This document shows, piece by piece, positions 49,701-61,769 of a stretch of DNA of 64,000 nucleotides (positions are counted from its first letter, which is position 1; each line of letters starts with the position of its first letter). This DNA comes from Adineta steineri (Eukaryota; Rotifera; Eurotatoria; Adinetida; Adinetidae), in NCBI GenBank assembly GCA_905250115.1, contig CAJNOI010000024.1, positions 502,058 to 566,057 on the forward strand. The letters run 5' to 3'. Below the pieces are notes generated by a model. It did no database searches, was not told where the DNA came from, and saw only the letters and a list, made by a program, of their open reading frames with translations. A program made the position numbers and the translations under genes.

Positions 49701-50056
49701 ATATCATTTCTCTCGATCGTATTCAATCTCATGATGACAAAAGAATTTACCATGTCACTAATGAAAATAATGAAATATCATTTCAAAACATTATAGAAAC
49801 TATTCGTAATATTGGTATTCAAATTGAAAGTATTTCTTATGATGAATGGCAAAATAAATTATTGTCTGAATCAAAACAGAATAATCAACTTGAATCCATT
49901 AGCGAATTTCTCTTACATTATAATACATTTATACAACGAAGTACAATGACTCTCGAACAACAGTTTCAACCAACTTTATCATCTTTTGATAATGATTATA
50001 TTTTAAAGTGGTTAACATTCATATTAAAGGGTGTGGGTGTGGATACAAGTATATAA
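46712..50056 (+). pseudogene. ZZ-finger/carboxylic acid reductase fusion, one in-frame stop
   Basis: One uninterrupted 1,115-codon frame except for TAA at 48308-48310 (codon 533). Order: ZZ zinc finger (residues ~8-46: CDGC, CTIC, CQMC, HSH); adenylation domain ([13 protein letters not shown] ~260; SYGTTECG ~413; [38 protein letters not shown]); phosphopantetheine carrier (MGEDSLTSLRL, ~675); thioester reductase with Rossmann motif LTGATGYVGGFL (~760) and YxxxK (GYAQSKW, ~918). This is the A-PCP-R layout of carboxylic acid reductases, which turn acids into aldehydes using ATP and NADPH. The family gives Gln at the stop, so one C-to-T change explains it. No introns; the ATG follows TTCTCTTCGCTAG, a trans-splice acceptor. 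The last codons (KGVGVDTSI) are made of telomere-like GGGTGTGGGTGTGG. Horizontal origin is likely. A sequencing error or allele is possible. Confidence 0.85.
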
Positions 50057-50265
50057 ATATATCATATTCTCAAGAATAAAGAAATGTGAGAATGATCGAT
50101 CAATGCATATAGACTCCCACGTAAGGATATATTGCGAAATACTTATGAAATATTTTCTATGACTCATATGTGTATGATATTTGTCTGAAATAAATAAAAA
50201 AAAGTTTCATTCTATTTCTCGACGATATTTCAGCAGTGAATTTATCTGAATTTGAATTGAATTAT

Positions 50266-51140
50266 ATGGCTACTTCAACTTCTACTGTCTTAAGATTTCA
50301 ACGTAAAGTTGCATTACTTATTGGAAATCAAAATTATTATCGATCTGAAGATCAACTTCGTCATACAATTAATGATGTTGATGATATTAGTATTGCTTTA
50401 CGAAATATGAAATTTCATGTGAAAACCGAACATGATTTATATAATTCAGAAATGATTTGTGCGTTTTCAGATTTTTCAAATATAATTAGTGATGGTGATT
50501 TAATTTTATTCTAGTTTTCTGGTCATGGTTGTGAAATTAATGGAAGAAATTATTTATTACCAATTGATGATGAATTAGTTGAGAATGACAAAGGTATAGA
50601 GAATTGTGCAATTAATATTGAATGTATCCTTCATCAATGGTCAAAACAATATCCATCTTCAATTATCATATTTATATTAGATTGTTGTCGATTACCTTAT
50701 CCATACAAAAAGAAGAGAATTAACAATGGTAAGAAGGAAAAACGAATACGAATACGTATTTCAGAAAATATATTATATGTATATAACTTTGTTTAGTTAA
50801 ACGTGAAAGTAATGATTCACATCCAATGGAATTACCTGTTGGTACATATGTTGTCTTTGCTTGTAGTCCATAGCAAATTGCTTCTGATGGTTTATTAACT
50901 GAAAGAAATGGATTATTTGCTAAACATTTATTGAAACATATGACAAAACCCAATAAAGACATAAAACAATTATTTCGAACTGTAACTAATGGAGTTTGTA
51001 TTGAAAGTAAACAAAAACAAAAACCAACGCGTATTGATAGTCTAATCGGTTTCGAACAGATTTATTTAAATGATAAATCTATTCACATAAATAATGGGAA
51101 TAAAAAAACGAAATCCAAAGGATCATCAGTGCTTCAATAA
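50266..51140 (+). pseudogene. Caspase-fold (peptidase C14) protein with two in-frame stops
   Basis: Exons 50266-50728 and 50797-51140 keep one phase over 269 codons but contain TAG at 50512-50514 and at about 50872-50874. The caspase-like p20 fold is clear: KVALLIGNQNYY, LRHTINDVDDISIALRNM, FSGHG with the catalytic His, then IIIFILDCCR with the catalytic Cys, and GLFAKHLLKHM. It resembles metacaspase-like proteins common in bdelloids. The first stop lies two residues before SGHG, so only an inactive N-terminal piece could be made. Splice sites are intact, suggesting recent death, or an error/allele. It sits 209 bp behind the CAR-like gene on the same strand. Confidence 0.8.
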
Positions 51141-51204
51141 ATATTCCTGAAATTACTCGTACTATACTTAAATATTGCTTTATAACTCAACAAATAGAAC
51201 AGAT

Positions 51205-54200
51205 TTATTTATTAGGTTCTACGTGGCTAGGCAGTGTACTAAGTGGTGGTTGTCGAGTTTCGAAACTTTTAAGTATTTGACAAACATGGTCGTGTTGCTG
51301 AGATTCAGCTAAGTCATAAGCAGTTGTATCTTGTTCTTCGTAACGAAATGCTTGATTAACATTTGCACCACGTTCACATAAGATTCGAACAGTATCAGCA
51401 TGGCCCATAGCTGCAGCAATATGTAAACATGAAAGACCACTCTAAAATAATAATAATGATAATAATAAAACTGAGTAGATATTTATTTACATACTTTTTC
51501 TGTTGCATTAACATCAGCTCCTCGATCAATTAAATATTCAACAATATTTTGGAAGCCTGCTGCACATGCACAAAATAAAGGTGTACGACCAGCTGATTCA
51601 CCCTATTTAAATAATAAAAATTTATGAATAAATTCTTCTATAGATAATCTTACTTTTCCTTCAATTTTATAATTAATATCTAATCCTGCTTCAACTAACA
51701 AACGTAAAATATCAAATGAACCGTATTCAGCTGCAACAATTAAACCATTAATTGTTCCATCATTTTCATTTTTTGTTTCAACATCATGTCGCGCTCCATG
51801 TTGAATAAGCAATCGTGCTAATTCAACATTATTATGTTGACATATAGCAAGAAATGGTGATGATCCATATTCAGATGTAACATTAACATTTGCACCAGAT
51901 TCAATTAAATGACGAATAATTGTCTCATAATTTTTCATACATGCCATTAATAGAGGTGTTTGATTTTCAATATGAAGATCTCGTGCAACTTCACCTTGAG
52001 GTGATTGATTAACATCGGCACCATGTCGAATTAATAATTCTACAACTTCTAAATGACCTTCTTCAATAGCCGTATACAATGGTGTGGCACCAGTCTATAG
52101 AAAAGAAATAATTAAAAGAATAGAGAAATATAGTTAATATACCACTGTTACAGCATTGAGATCAGCACCATTTTTTATAAGATATTCACAAATTTTAACA
52201 TGGCCTTTGTTCGCAGCACCAAAAAGTGGCGTCTAAAAAAAACATAAATTTGGTTATTTTTATGTACATGACTAAATGCAATATATATATATTACCTGTC
52301 CGGCAAGAATACTTTCTTCCGCTAATGCGCCTTGCGGTATGATATTAACATCAGCTCCACCTTCTACCAATGCTTGAACAAGTTCATAATTTCCTGATTC
52401 AGCACAAAGAAGTAATGGTGATACACCATAACGATTTTGTACATTAATTTGTGCTTTTTTTTGTATTAAAAATTTCACAACATCAACACGATTTTTTAAT
52501 GTAGCCATAAAAAGTGCTGTTTGACCAGTTATATTTAAATTATCAGCATCTGAACCACTGGGTTTAAACTCAAGATCAGCACCGGCTTCAACACATGCTT
52601 CGATTACATCCAAATCACATATTTCAGATGCAAGTAAAAATGGTGTTGAAATCAATTTTTGTACTGCATTTGGATCAGCACCACGTTTAAGAAGTAATTT
52701 AACTACATCAAATTTTCCAGATTTCATTGCAGCATAAAGGGGTGTCCAACCAGTTATATTTAATTCATCAGCTACATTACCGAATGGAGCAACATTTGTG
52801 TCAGCACCAGCATTTAATAATAATTCAACAACTTCTAACATGCCTTTTAGTGCTGGTATCCATAAAGCACTAACACCATAATGATTTTGTACACGAGGAT
52901 TAGCTCCACGATCTAATAAATATTTAACTATTTCTGTTCTACCTTCTTTCGCCGCGGAAAATAATGCTGTTTGGCCACATAAATTCATAGTTAAAGCCAA
53001 TTGATCTAAATAATTCATTATAGTTTATCTTTCAAATATAAAAAAACAAAACCTACCACTTGATGCTAATTCAAGATCAGCTCGTGCTTCAACAAGTAAT
53101 TTAACACATTCAAAATAACCATGTTCAGCTGCAATCATTAATGCTGATGTTCCCGACTGATTTTGATGATTTGGATTTGCATGATGTTCTAATAAAAGTT
53201 TAACACATTCTGGATGATTGTATTTTGTTGCACCAATTAATGGTGTTGAACCAGCTAATTTATTATCTTCAGCTCGTTTACCAGTTGGTGCTGAATCAAC
53301 TACAGCACCACGTTCTAATAGAATATCAAGAATATCTGACCAACCAACTTCGGCAACCATTAATAATGGTGTAATACCAGATAATGATGCTTTGTTAACT
53401 TCGACTTCCGGACATGCTACCAGAAACGTACAAAAAATTATTTATCCATTGATATTTGTTTTTCATCAAAACTTACCAGCTAAAAGTTCGGTGACAGCTT
53501 TATGTTTTTTTTCAGCTGCTATACTTAATGCTGTTGATCCATCTTGTTCCTGATAGCCTAGAAAGAAAATACATCGTTCCCTTCTATTGTTTTTCGTCTT
53601 TGCATATTATTGGAAGAAGGTTGTGAGACTTAAATCGGTAAAAGTTCAATTTTACTATAATTAGTATTGTTTAACTGGAAACAACTCAATAAGATTGAAA
53701 AAAAACTGATACAAGTAAAACTATTGCTAATAACTAATGAAATGATGACGAAACGTTTTGTTAGATATAATTATGAAAAGGTTTAGAGCTAAATTTAACT
53801 TTTATTAATCATCAATTAGATCACCACTGAAAGACTTAAAGAAAGATTGATAGTCAGTTGCTCACATATATGAATCGTCAAATAACAGTTAATAGAACAC
53901 ACACATTTACTATTCATCGACATAATGGAATTGTGTTATAGCAATCAAATATCAATGAACAGACAGATGAATGGAAATCTATTATAATTTTGAGTTCACT
54001 TTTAAATTGTGTTTTGATGAAGTGGGTATTTTTTAATCAGACAGACAAATGTAGACCAACGACCACGTCGATGATCGATTTGTAGATAAACTATTATTAT
54101 TCATGATTCTTCATAGGTTAATGCTCGAAAGAAACTATGTGGTTGATAATTTTGGTTGAGTATATCTAACATAATATTGAATCCATTACCTAAACAATGT

Positions 54201-54740
54201 TTTTTTTTTAGTGATAATCAACTAAAGAGTATTAGTCATTAAGATGTTTTAATGATCGAAAATAATTTTTTTAGATGAGAAAAACAATCCTATGATTTTA
54301 ATTCAGTAACAAAACATCAAGATCAATTGAATAAATACTATTACGAAACAAAAAAACTCATCTTGAGCTTAGAAGAAGTATGACTATCATTCCAACAAGA
54401 AACATCTTCACATAATAAAATGATATAAAAATGATCATAATTGTCAAGCATATAGTATTCTTCGCAATCAAACATTTGAAAGAATCGAACTCATTCATGT
54501 CTAAGACTACTCGAAAGAAGTTTTTCTATTAAAAGAAAGTGAAAAACTTCAAATAATAAATTTTAACATACCCATATTGAGTACTTCTTTCTTCGTGGTG
54601 GATTCTTTACATTGATCTAGTTCATTAAGTATATCTTTCAACCGTTGAAAATCATCGTCTTGAATAGCATTATAAAGTTCTCGATGATATCGATCATTAT
54701 CACCTTCGGCCTTATCCGTTGCTATTTCTGTAGAAGTCAT
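51205..54740 (-). CDS. Ankyrin-repeat protein
   Basis: A multi-exon gene running from the ATG at 54740 (after CTTTTTGGCAG, a likely trans-splice acceptor) to 51205. The N-terminus is charged and non-repeat; then about 18-20 ankyrin repeats follow, for example TPLLMVAEVGWSDILDILLE, TALFSAAKEGRTEIVKYLLD, TPLYAAMKSGKFDVVKLLLK, TPLFCACAAGFQNIVEYLID and SCLHIAAAMGHADTVRILCE. Between pairs of repeats there is a recurring insert with LNITG (A-E-x-L-N-I-T-G), pointing to duplication of a two-repeat unit. The first intron is ~1 kb; others are short and fall at repeat edges. It most likely acts as a binding scaffold; no catalytic domain is present. Confidence 0.88.
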
Positions 54741-56020
54741 AATATCTGCCAAAAAGAAGCAATAATAATCAGATCTTTACTGAATGTTATTATGAAGCTT
54801 AGTAAGTATGATTACTGAATAGATATTCCTACTGTGACGATGTCAAGTTCAGTGCAGAGCAGTATAAGATTTGGTATATACGTATACTTTATTCTTCGAA
54901 AGAAATCGCCTGCTAACCGAACATTTCTCGTGTCTTATATAGCACTCGAAACATTCAGTAGCGTTACACAGAAAGGAAAGACGTCAAAAGGTAATAGCCC
55001 AGAAAGCATGACAAATTTCAAAAGGTAATAGTACGGAAAACATGACAAAAAAGTAATAGCCCAGAAAGCATGACCAATATCAAAAGGTAAGAGTATTGAA
55101 AACAAGGAAAAATATAAAAGTGCAAACCAAGAAAACAGACCAAACCATCATTTGGTTTGACGCACCTACGAACACCAATATAAATAACATTTTCGATTAT
55201 TACTGAACGGCAATTTCATTAATATTTAATATAATATTCGGTTTTTCTCTTAACAAGACTTCATAAAATGGGTAACCTTTGTGATCACCTATATAAAAAG
55301 ATCTCAAACGTTTGAATAAGCTAAATTATGTGATAAAAGAGTAGTCGTTAGCCATCAGTATTGACGAATTTCGTTGATAAAATGACCTACTAGATGATTC
55401 TACTGATGCGCCTGGCCGATTTGGTTTATCACTTTTGTACATTGTAAGTAAATGTAGTGGGAGTGTATCAACTAATGATGTGTAAGTCATCAGCTGGACT
55501 CGATTAACTTCCATGTGTCATAGACATAAAATTATGAGTTTCAAAAGTCAATCTTAGTCACAATAGCAAACTGATGTGTGTGTGTATTATTCTTTGTGCG
55601 CTACAGGAACACGTTTTTATACGTCTACGAGAGAGAAAAAAATGCGAAGAAAAAATAAATCTCGAAGAGTTTTTTTCACCTCAAATATATTACTTCGTCA
55701 AAACATGCATGAAAACACATATTTATTTTGAGTGTTTCGCTTCTATGCAATTCTTTTGATTTTAATGATGTTTCGTTTATATACAATAAAAAATAGTTCG
55801 TTAGAAATTTCAAACTAATTTGAATGGAAAATATGCTTCAAAGTTTTGTCATAATTTGATACATATGTAAATGATGCAAAACTCAAAAAATATTTGTAAC
55901 TTTCATATGTTTCTATTTTAAATAATCAATGATAATACAATACATAAACAAAAAACAATTCTTGTATAAAAAGATTAAATACACTAGAAAAAAAACTTTT
56001 CCGCTATAAACTATAGATGA
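54741..56020. other. Intergenic with a short tandem repeat
   Basis: About 1.3 kb; the only structured element is the repeat at 54985-55110. No gene supported. Confidence 0.5.
54985..55110. repeat. Tandem repeat, about 30-34 bp unit
   Basis: Four imperfect copies of CAAAAGGTAATAGCCCAGAA followed by AGCATGACAAATTT start near 54985, 55019, 55046 and 55081, with divergence growing to the right. Confidence 0.7.
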
Positions 56021-58170
56021 TTATCGTTTGTCATATCTATTATAAGATTGTTGTTGTGGATTATATCGTTTTCGTTCGTCGAATCTTCGATCTTGTTGTT
56101 CGACAATTGATAATATATTTGTATAACCTTGTTTATTTGATATTTCAACTGAACGTGTAATTAAAGTAATCATATCGCCAGGTGATTTGATTTCATTATC
56201 TAATTTAATAGCTTTAATAAAATCACTATATTTATCCAAAGTTTTAATAGCTTTTAATTGTTGTTGAAATTTTTCAACAATATTATTTGGTGGATATCCA
56301 TGTAATCGATCTAAATGTCTAAAACATATATATATATATATATAGTTAATACTATTAAGACAAAATAGAAATCATCAACTAACTGTTTAACACCAGAAAA
56401 AATAAATGTTTTTGCCATTTCCAAATTAAATACTAATAAATGATTTGATACTTTCGCAGCTTGAAATATATTTGGTAGATCTGTAATTTTTATATCTAAT
56501 AAATTTGGAGTAGTACCATTTCGTTGAATCCAATAGACTTGTCTAGCAAAATATTCTTCATAAATATAATTTTTGATTTCACTAAATTGATGTTTACTTG
56601 ATAATGCAACATGAATTAAAAATTCACCTATATCTGGTATAACTCTTTTATTTCGATTAGATAAATTTGTGATGAAATTTTCGATAGTAGTATTAATTTT
56701 ACGATCTAAATGACAATTATATACAAAAATTTCGAAATATTATCTATTTAATTTACCTAATTCTGGATAAATATCAATAAAATGCATTAATAAACGTAAG
56801 AAATGACAATATGCTTCAATCGCATGTTTAGATTCAAATAATTGTCCATTAAATAATTGTACACTTGATTTATTCATTAATGTTGTTAATACATTTAATG
56901 CTAACATTGGTGTAAAATCATATTTTTCACTTCCTAATGCAGTACCATTAGAAATAATACTAATACTATTTTGAATAAGTATTTGACCTTGTTGAAAATG
57001 ATTTATATTGATATATATGGGTAACCAATGATTATAATCTTGTCCAGTAACTGAACGAAATTTTGAATTTTCATAAAAATCTAATTTATGTCCACCTGAT
57101 TTTTGTATTTCAGCAATATATGCATCATATGAAATAAGTTCGAGAATAATATCTGACCATAATCGACCATATTTATCACGTTTAATTAATAATGGATAAC
57201 CTAAACAAATTTGATCTTCTAATGCATTCTGTTTAGTTACACCACATGTTAATTTTTCCATTAATTCATTTAGTAATTTTAATTCTTCTTCTTTAGCTTT
57301 TAATATTTTTTGTTCTTCTTCATCATTGTTTAATGTTGGCTGTTCGTCTTTGGCTTTTTCTGTTGAAGAATAATCAACTATTGCTGGAATTGGTTCATCA
57401 TATGAATGACCACATGTTTTACATTGGAAAGATTTTACCATATTACGTAAATGAATAATACTTTCCGAAGATGGTTCATAACGTAGATCAGGTTCAGCAA
57501 AAAATGTAACGATTTGAAGAAGAGCAGTTGATAAAGTATAACCTGGACTATAAAGATAATAGAAAAGAAAATTAATTTAATATATAATGAGAAATTGTTT
57601 AATATTTACCTCCATCCACTAGCTTGTTTAGCACCACCATTATCGACCGATTTAAAAAAATAAGCATAATTTGTTAATAAATCATTACATAACGCATGAC
57701 CATTTCTATAGATACATGAGAAAATAATTATCAAATTCTTATTTGAAGTCTAAACATACCTGTGATCTTCATGAATATGACCATGATATTTGGAATTAAA
57801 TTCTAACCCAGGTGCTATATTTCCAGCAGGACCTGTTAATGGATAATCTTCTGGAATACGAAGAATTAAATGAATCATAATGCCTTGATATGGTCCATCA
57901 TTGATTAATACCTGGAAAACAAACGATATAATATTCTGTATTATATATGAAATTTAATACATACATTACAATGTAAGTTAAATGGATTTGATGGATCTGG
58001 ACAAGTAACAGCAAGACCTGGTACGGGACATTTTTCTAGATCTCTCAAATCTCTAAACATTTAATTAGTAAATATATTCTGCTTATTTTTTTTCTCTTCT
58101 TCTTTACATACCTGATAATTCGTTTTGTAGCAGAAGCTTTTGTATTTTGTGGTTTAAAAGATATACTCAT
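56021..58170 (-). CDS. Large E2-type ubiquitin-conjugating protein
   Basis: A multi-exon gene; start MSISFKPQNTKASATKRIIR at 58170, stop at 56021. Residues ~18-150 form a UBC (E2) fold: DLEKCPVPGLAV, EDYPLTGPAGNIAPGLEFNS, then NGHALCNDLL with the presumed catalytic cysteine at about 105, and GWSPGYTLSTALLQI. The classical HPN motif is replaced by a HEDHNGH-like stretch, so activity is uncertain. Beyond the fold come FQCKTCGHSY, a charged Glu/Lys segment and a long alpha-helical region of ~400 residues with no recognised domain, ending in a Gln/Arg/Tyr tail. This size is unusual: most E2s are ~150-200 aa. Introns are ~50-60 nt. Function beyond ubiquitin transfer is unknown. Confidence 0.78.
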
Positions 58171-59042
58171 TGTCGACGAAATAATAATGTAAGAATTATC
58201 AATTTATTCAATAGTCTAGATATAAAAAGAAAATTTTCATATGATAATAATGATATATGATATAGACTATAAGATAAGAACAAAAAGCCTGTTACTTTTA
58301 TCTATTATGTGTAACTTACAAGTTATTAGATTTCTATATTTTCTTCTAAAAAGTAAATGAATTAATCTTTTAAATGATCACTATATATATGTGTGTGAAC
58401 AAACTTACACATAAGAGATATTTGGAAATTACCATAGTAATTGGGAAATATATATATGAACTATATAAAGTGAAGAGAATGGTGGGAGAAAACCTATGTG
58501 AGAAGAAACGAAAAGGAAAAAAAAACATCTGTGTGTACAGTATGTGTCATTAATACGAAGTTGTATGTCATCGCAGAACAGAATAAACATACGGCATTTT
58601 TCTTTAATAATAATAAAAAGTCAATAATAGATGTTATTAAGGTGAACTTATTCCTACAATTATTTCATCTTTTATTTCATCGAAATTTATCTCGATCGAA
58701 TTACTTTTAAGTAGTTTTAAATGTGACTGTGTCGTTTAAATTTAGCAAAACGTGCTAATACATTGCTTCAATAAAAAAATAAACAAACGAACGATAAATC
58801 TCATTTTCTGATAATTTTTCTGTCGTCGAATAAATTCATAACAAAAAGTGACTTAAGTTAAATATAATCGATTAAATATTATACTTGACCGAAAAGTGTG
58901 TTAATGTGAAATATAGTGTGTGTATGTAAGGAGATATAAAAATGAATATTATATTCATTCAAAATTCCTATTTACACTCGTACCATGTTTTGAATATGAA
59001 ATTGTTAGTGAAAATATAATATTATTCTTTTATCTAGGCTCG

Positions 59043-59196
59043 TGTTAGAAAGCGCGCGTGATTAAAAAAAGATATATATGTGTGTTCAGTTACTGTTAAT
59101 TAAGTGTTCAGACAGACTGTTGTTTATTCATTCGTTATTAGATTTTCTTGTCAGTTTTTAAATAAAAATAGAATAGCTTTAATTTTAATGCTAGTC
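59043..59196 (+). repeat. Orphan copy of the CXC-gene promoter block
   Basis: TAGAAAGCGCGCGTGATTAA, TTTATTCATTCGTT and TAGAATAGCTTTAAT match, in order, the block at 42309-42440, with a ~30-bp extra segment. No CXC reading frame follows. It is either the remnant of a lost paralogue or a duplicated leader. Confidence 0.7.
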
Positions 59197-61683
59197 AGGA
59201 TAAAAGAAAGTAAATCAAAAGGTGACATATGATAGATATTATAAAAATAGACGATCCAAATCGATGAGTGACTTTAGTTAGTATAAAGTTATTTAAAATA
59301 TTTGAAAAATTATTTTTATTGTAAATTAAATTTTTTGTCTAGTTGCTATAATACATAATAAGAAAGATGTGTTATAAAATAGAATGATTAAGAATATTAT
59401 CTATATATTCGTTTTCTTGCTTTCTGTCATGTGTTTTTTCCCTTTTTTCTCTCTAAATAACATGCTATATATTTGTGACGTATACTATACGATCCTTTTT
59501 TATATATTTATATGTTCTCTATTTTATGCTATGCGTCATTAATAGTATATGTGTCAGAAGCTGCCTTATGATTTCGAGATAAAAATTCCGTAAATCTAAT
59601 ATTTATATAGTATATCTAATTGATTGAATATGATTATGATTTTTAAACTATATCTTGACGTCTTATATGTAATACTAAGAGAATATATTATTCAGAAAAA
59701 CTAACTGATGAATAGAATAATTTATCGAAATAAAATCTCATTGTATATACTTACCAAGTGAAAACAACGACTTTGTTTTTTTCTCTTTACTACTTATATT
59801 TTATGTCGATTCGATATGTAATCGTAGATGCACATGTCCCGTAATAAAAACAAATACCTGAATAAACAAATAAAAAAGGTATCGATGGGAAGCGACCACG
59901 ACAACCAATCAGAGTCAAGATGCGATTGATCATTATACAAAATACCTTTAAACAACCATGAATGATCGACATTTATTTCTTTAGTTACTAAAACCTCCGA
60001 TACATTAGAAGACCTGCTATGAAAATAAAGTTTTTTAAAATTTTTAGCATTTTTGTAAACGTTAGTATCTGAGTAATTATATTATGGATGATATTTTGTT
60101 TCCATCATCTGAGCAGCGTATCAGTTCTGAGTTGGACAAAGCATGAGAAAAAGCTGAAAGACAAGGGGAGTTAATAAAAATAATACTTTCTGTATTAAAG
60201 AATTGTTTTGAAGTCACTTTAATACACCTTTGCAGTGTGCTGTGAGGGAACTTGTTAGATTTTCTTCGCAAAAATATTCGTCTTAACTGTCATAGGAAGA
60301 GACTCTTCTAAAACAAGAATATCTTCAGTAAAAAACCGGTACTTATCACTTCATACTTAGCTTCGTTTGTGCGCCATCTTCTAGAAATGGTGACACGTTT
60401 TTATTTTGGGAAATCTTATTTATTATTCGAAAAATATATCTCCGAGAATATGTAATAAGATGTATTTTATAAAATACTCCTCTTGTGTCCGAAAACGTAT
60501 TTCTTTTCGTATAAAGATACCAAGGTGCTTTTCGAAACAAACATGAAAGATTCTAAACTCACTTTCAACATGTATTCGATCACTCTCTTCCAGTAAATTT
60601 TTTTGTTCGTAGACGGTCATATTCATTTAAATCAGCTTGAAACTAATTACTAAACTTGTAGTACCATTTTATTTATTTATACGAATCAGCCTTCAACATA
60701 AACAACTAAATTCAATAACTTTAGCAGAAACAAGTTTAATTTTCTATCTTTAAATTATTTAAAGCCTCAAATAACAGTATTTCGCCTTACTATTTCTAAA
60801 CTATCGTAGTTTGCATCAAATTTATAACCACGTAAAGATACGACATGAGATTTTTATTGCAATGAGATATATGTCATATCTTTATTCGGCAATAAATTTA
60901 ATGTAGCGCATAATAATATAGAAACATGGTAGGCGAAAGACTTTTGCATCAAGAATGTGATTATATAGACTATAAATACTGCCAGCAATACATCACATTC
61001 TTTAGAAAAAATAGTGCTGCTAGAAATTGCATCTAAATTTTAAGATATGCTATCTATATTGTTTCAAGAATACTCCTCTTACTAACGACCTATCGGATAA
61101 AAAAGGGTTGAAATTAGCATGTTTCGCTGAAATCTTCAAAACATTAATTCGGTTTATACACATAACAGAAGATCCCAGGTCTTTTAAACTGTTGAGCGCT
61201 TTAGCATAAAAACGAATCTATTTTATTTCTTTTATGACCTACTTTCAAAAACGGCAAATTATTCTTCTAACCGTTGGTATTCATCCTTAAAAGGGTATTT
61301 AACGAAATATGTCCATCTTGAGGACGTGGGTGAATCCATTGATGGATCTAGGATTTTATGATCGAGGGACGACTTCAATCCAAAATTGTATTGCCATCAT
61401 ATTTGATATTATCATATATTGATTTTCGGACCATTTTTGCTGGAAAAAACGAAAAAGAAATTGAAACGGGGTGTGATCATGCCTCCTAAATCTGCGACTT
61501 GATGCATCTTCTTTTAATTGTCAACCGTAGCCAGACTCACACCCTCAATTTTTCTTCAACTGAACGCCATCATATATAAGTGAGAAAAACAAACATTTAA
61601 ATACTCGATCTACAACATTAAATATGACATTACATTTATCATATATTTGGATGTGGGGTAATAAAGAGACCATTTATGAGGAT

Positions 61684-61743
61684 GGATGAGGGCATTAATG
61701 TTTATGTCTGTTTATTTACATTTACCCTCATCCATCTACACCC
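61684..61743. repeat. Short inverted repeat with telomere-like flank
   Basis: GATGGATGAGGG at the left pairs with CCCTCATCCATC at the right, around ~34 bp, and is followed by TACACCC; GGATGTGGGG lies just before. Confidence 0.6.
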
Positions 61744-61769
61744 TAATCGTACAGTTTATTTAATAAGTT

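Larger units (their letters stand above)
58171..61769. other. Long intergenic region, no intact gene
   Basis: About 3.6 kb, the largest gene-free stretch. It holds the orphan promoter copy at 59043-59196, telomere-like motifs at 61310-61330 and 61470-61548, and the inverted repeat at 61684-61743. Overlapping short frames on the minus strand at 60340-60630 look weakly coding but cannot be assigned. Confidence 0.45.

Noticed and set aside
48350-50056. Separate gene starting MENSVKAVVV
   Set aside because: It is in the same frame as the upstream part and begins mid-domain; the two are one gene broken by a stop codon. A 32-nt intron there (GTATTT to AACAG) would delete conserved residues and is too short.
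60077-60626. Overlapping minus-strand frames that might be an old transposase
   Set aside because: Text is weakly coding, but no DDE or other catalytic motif could be found.
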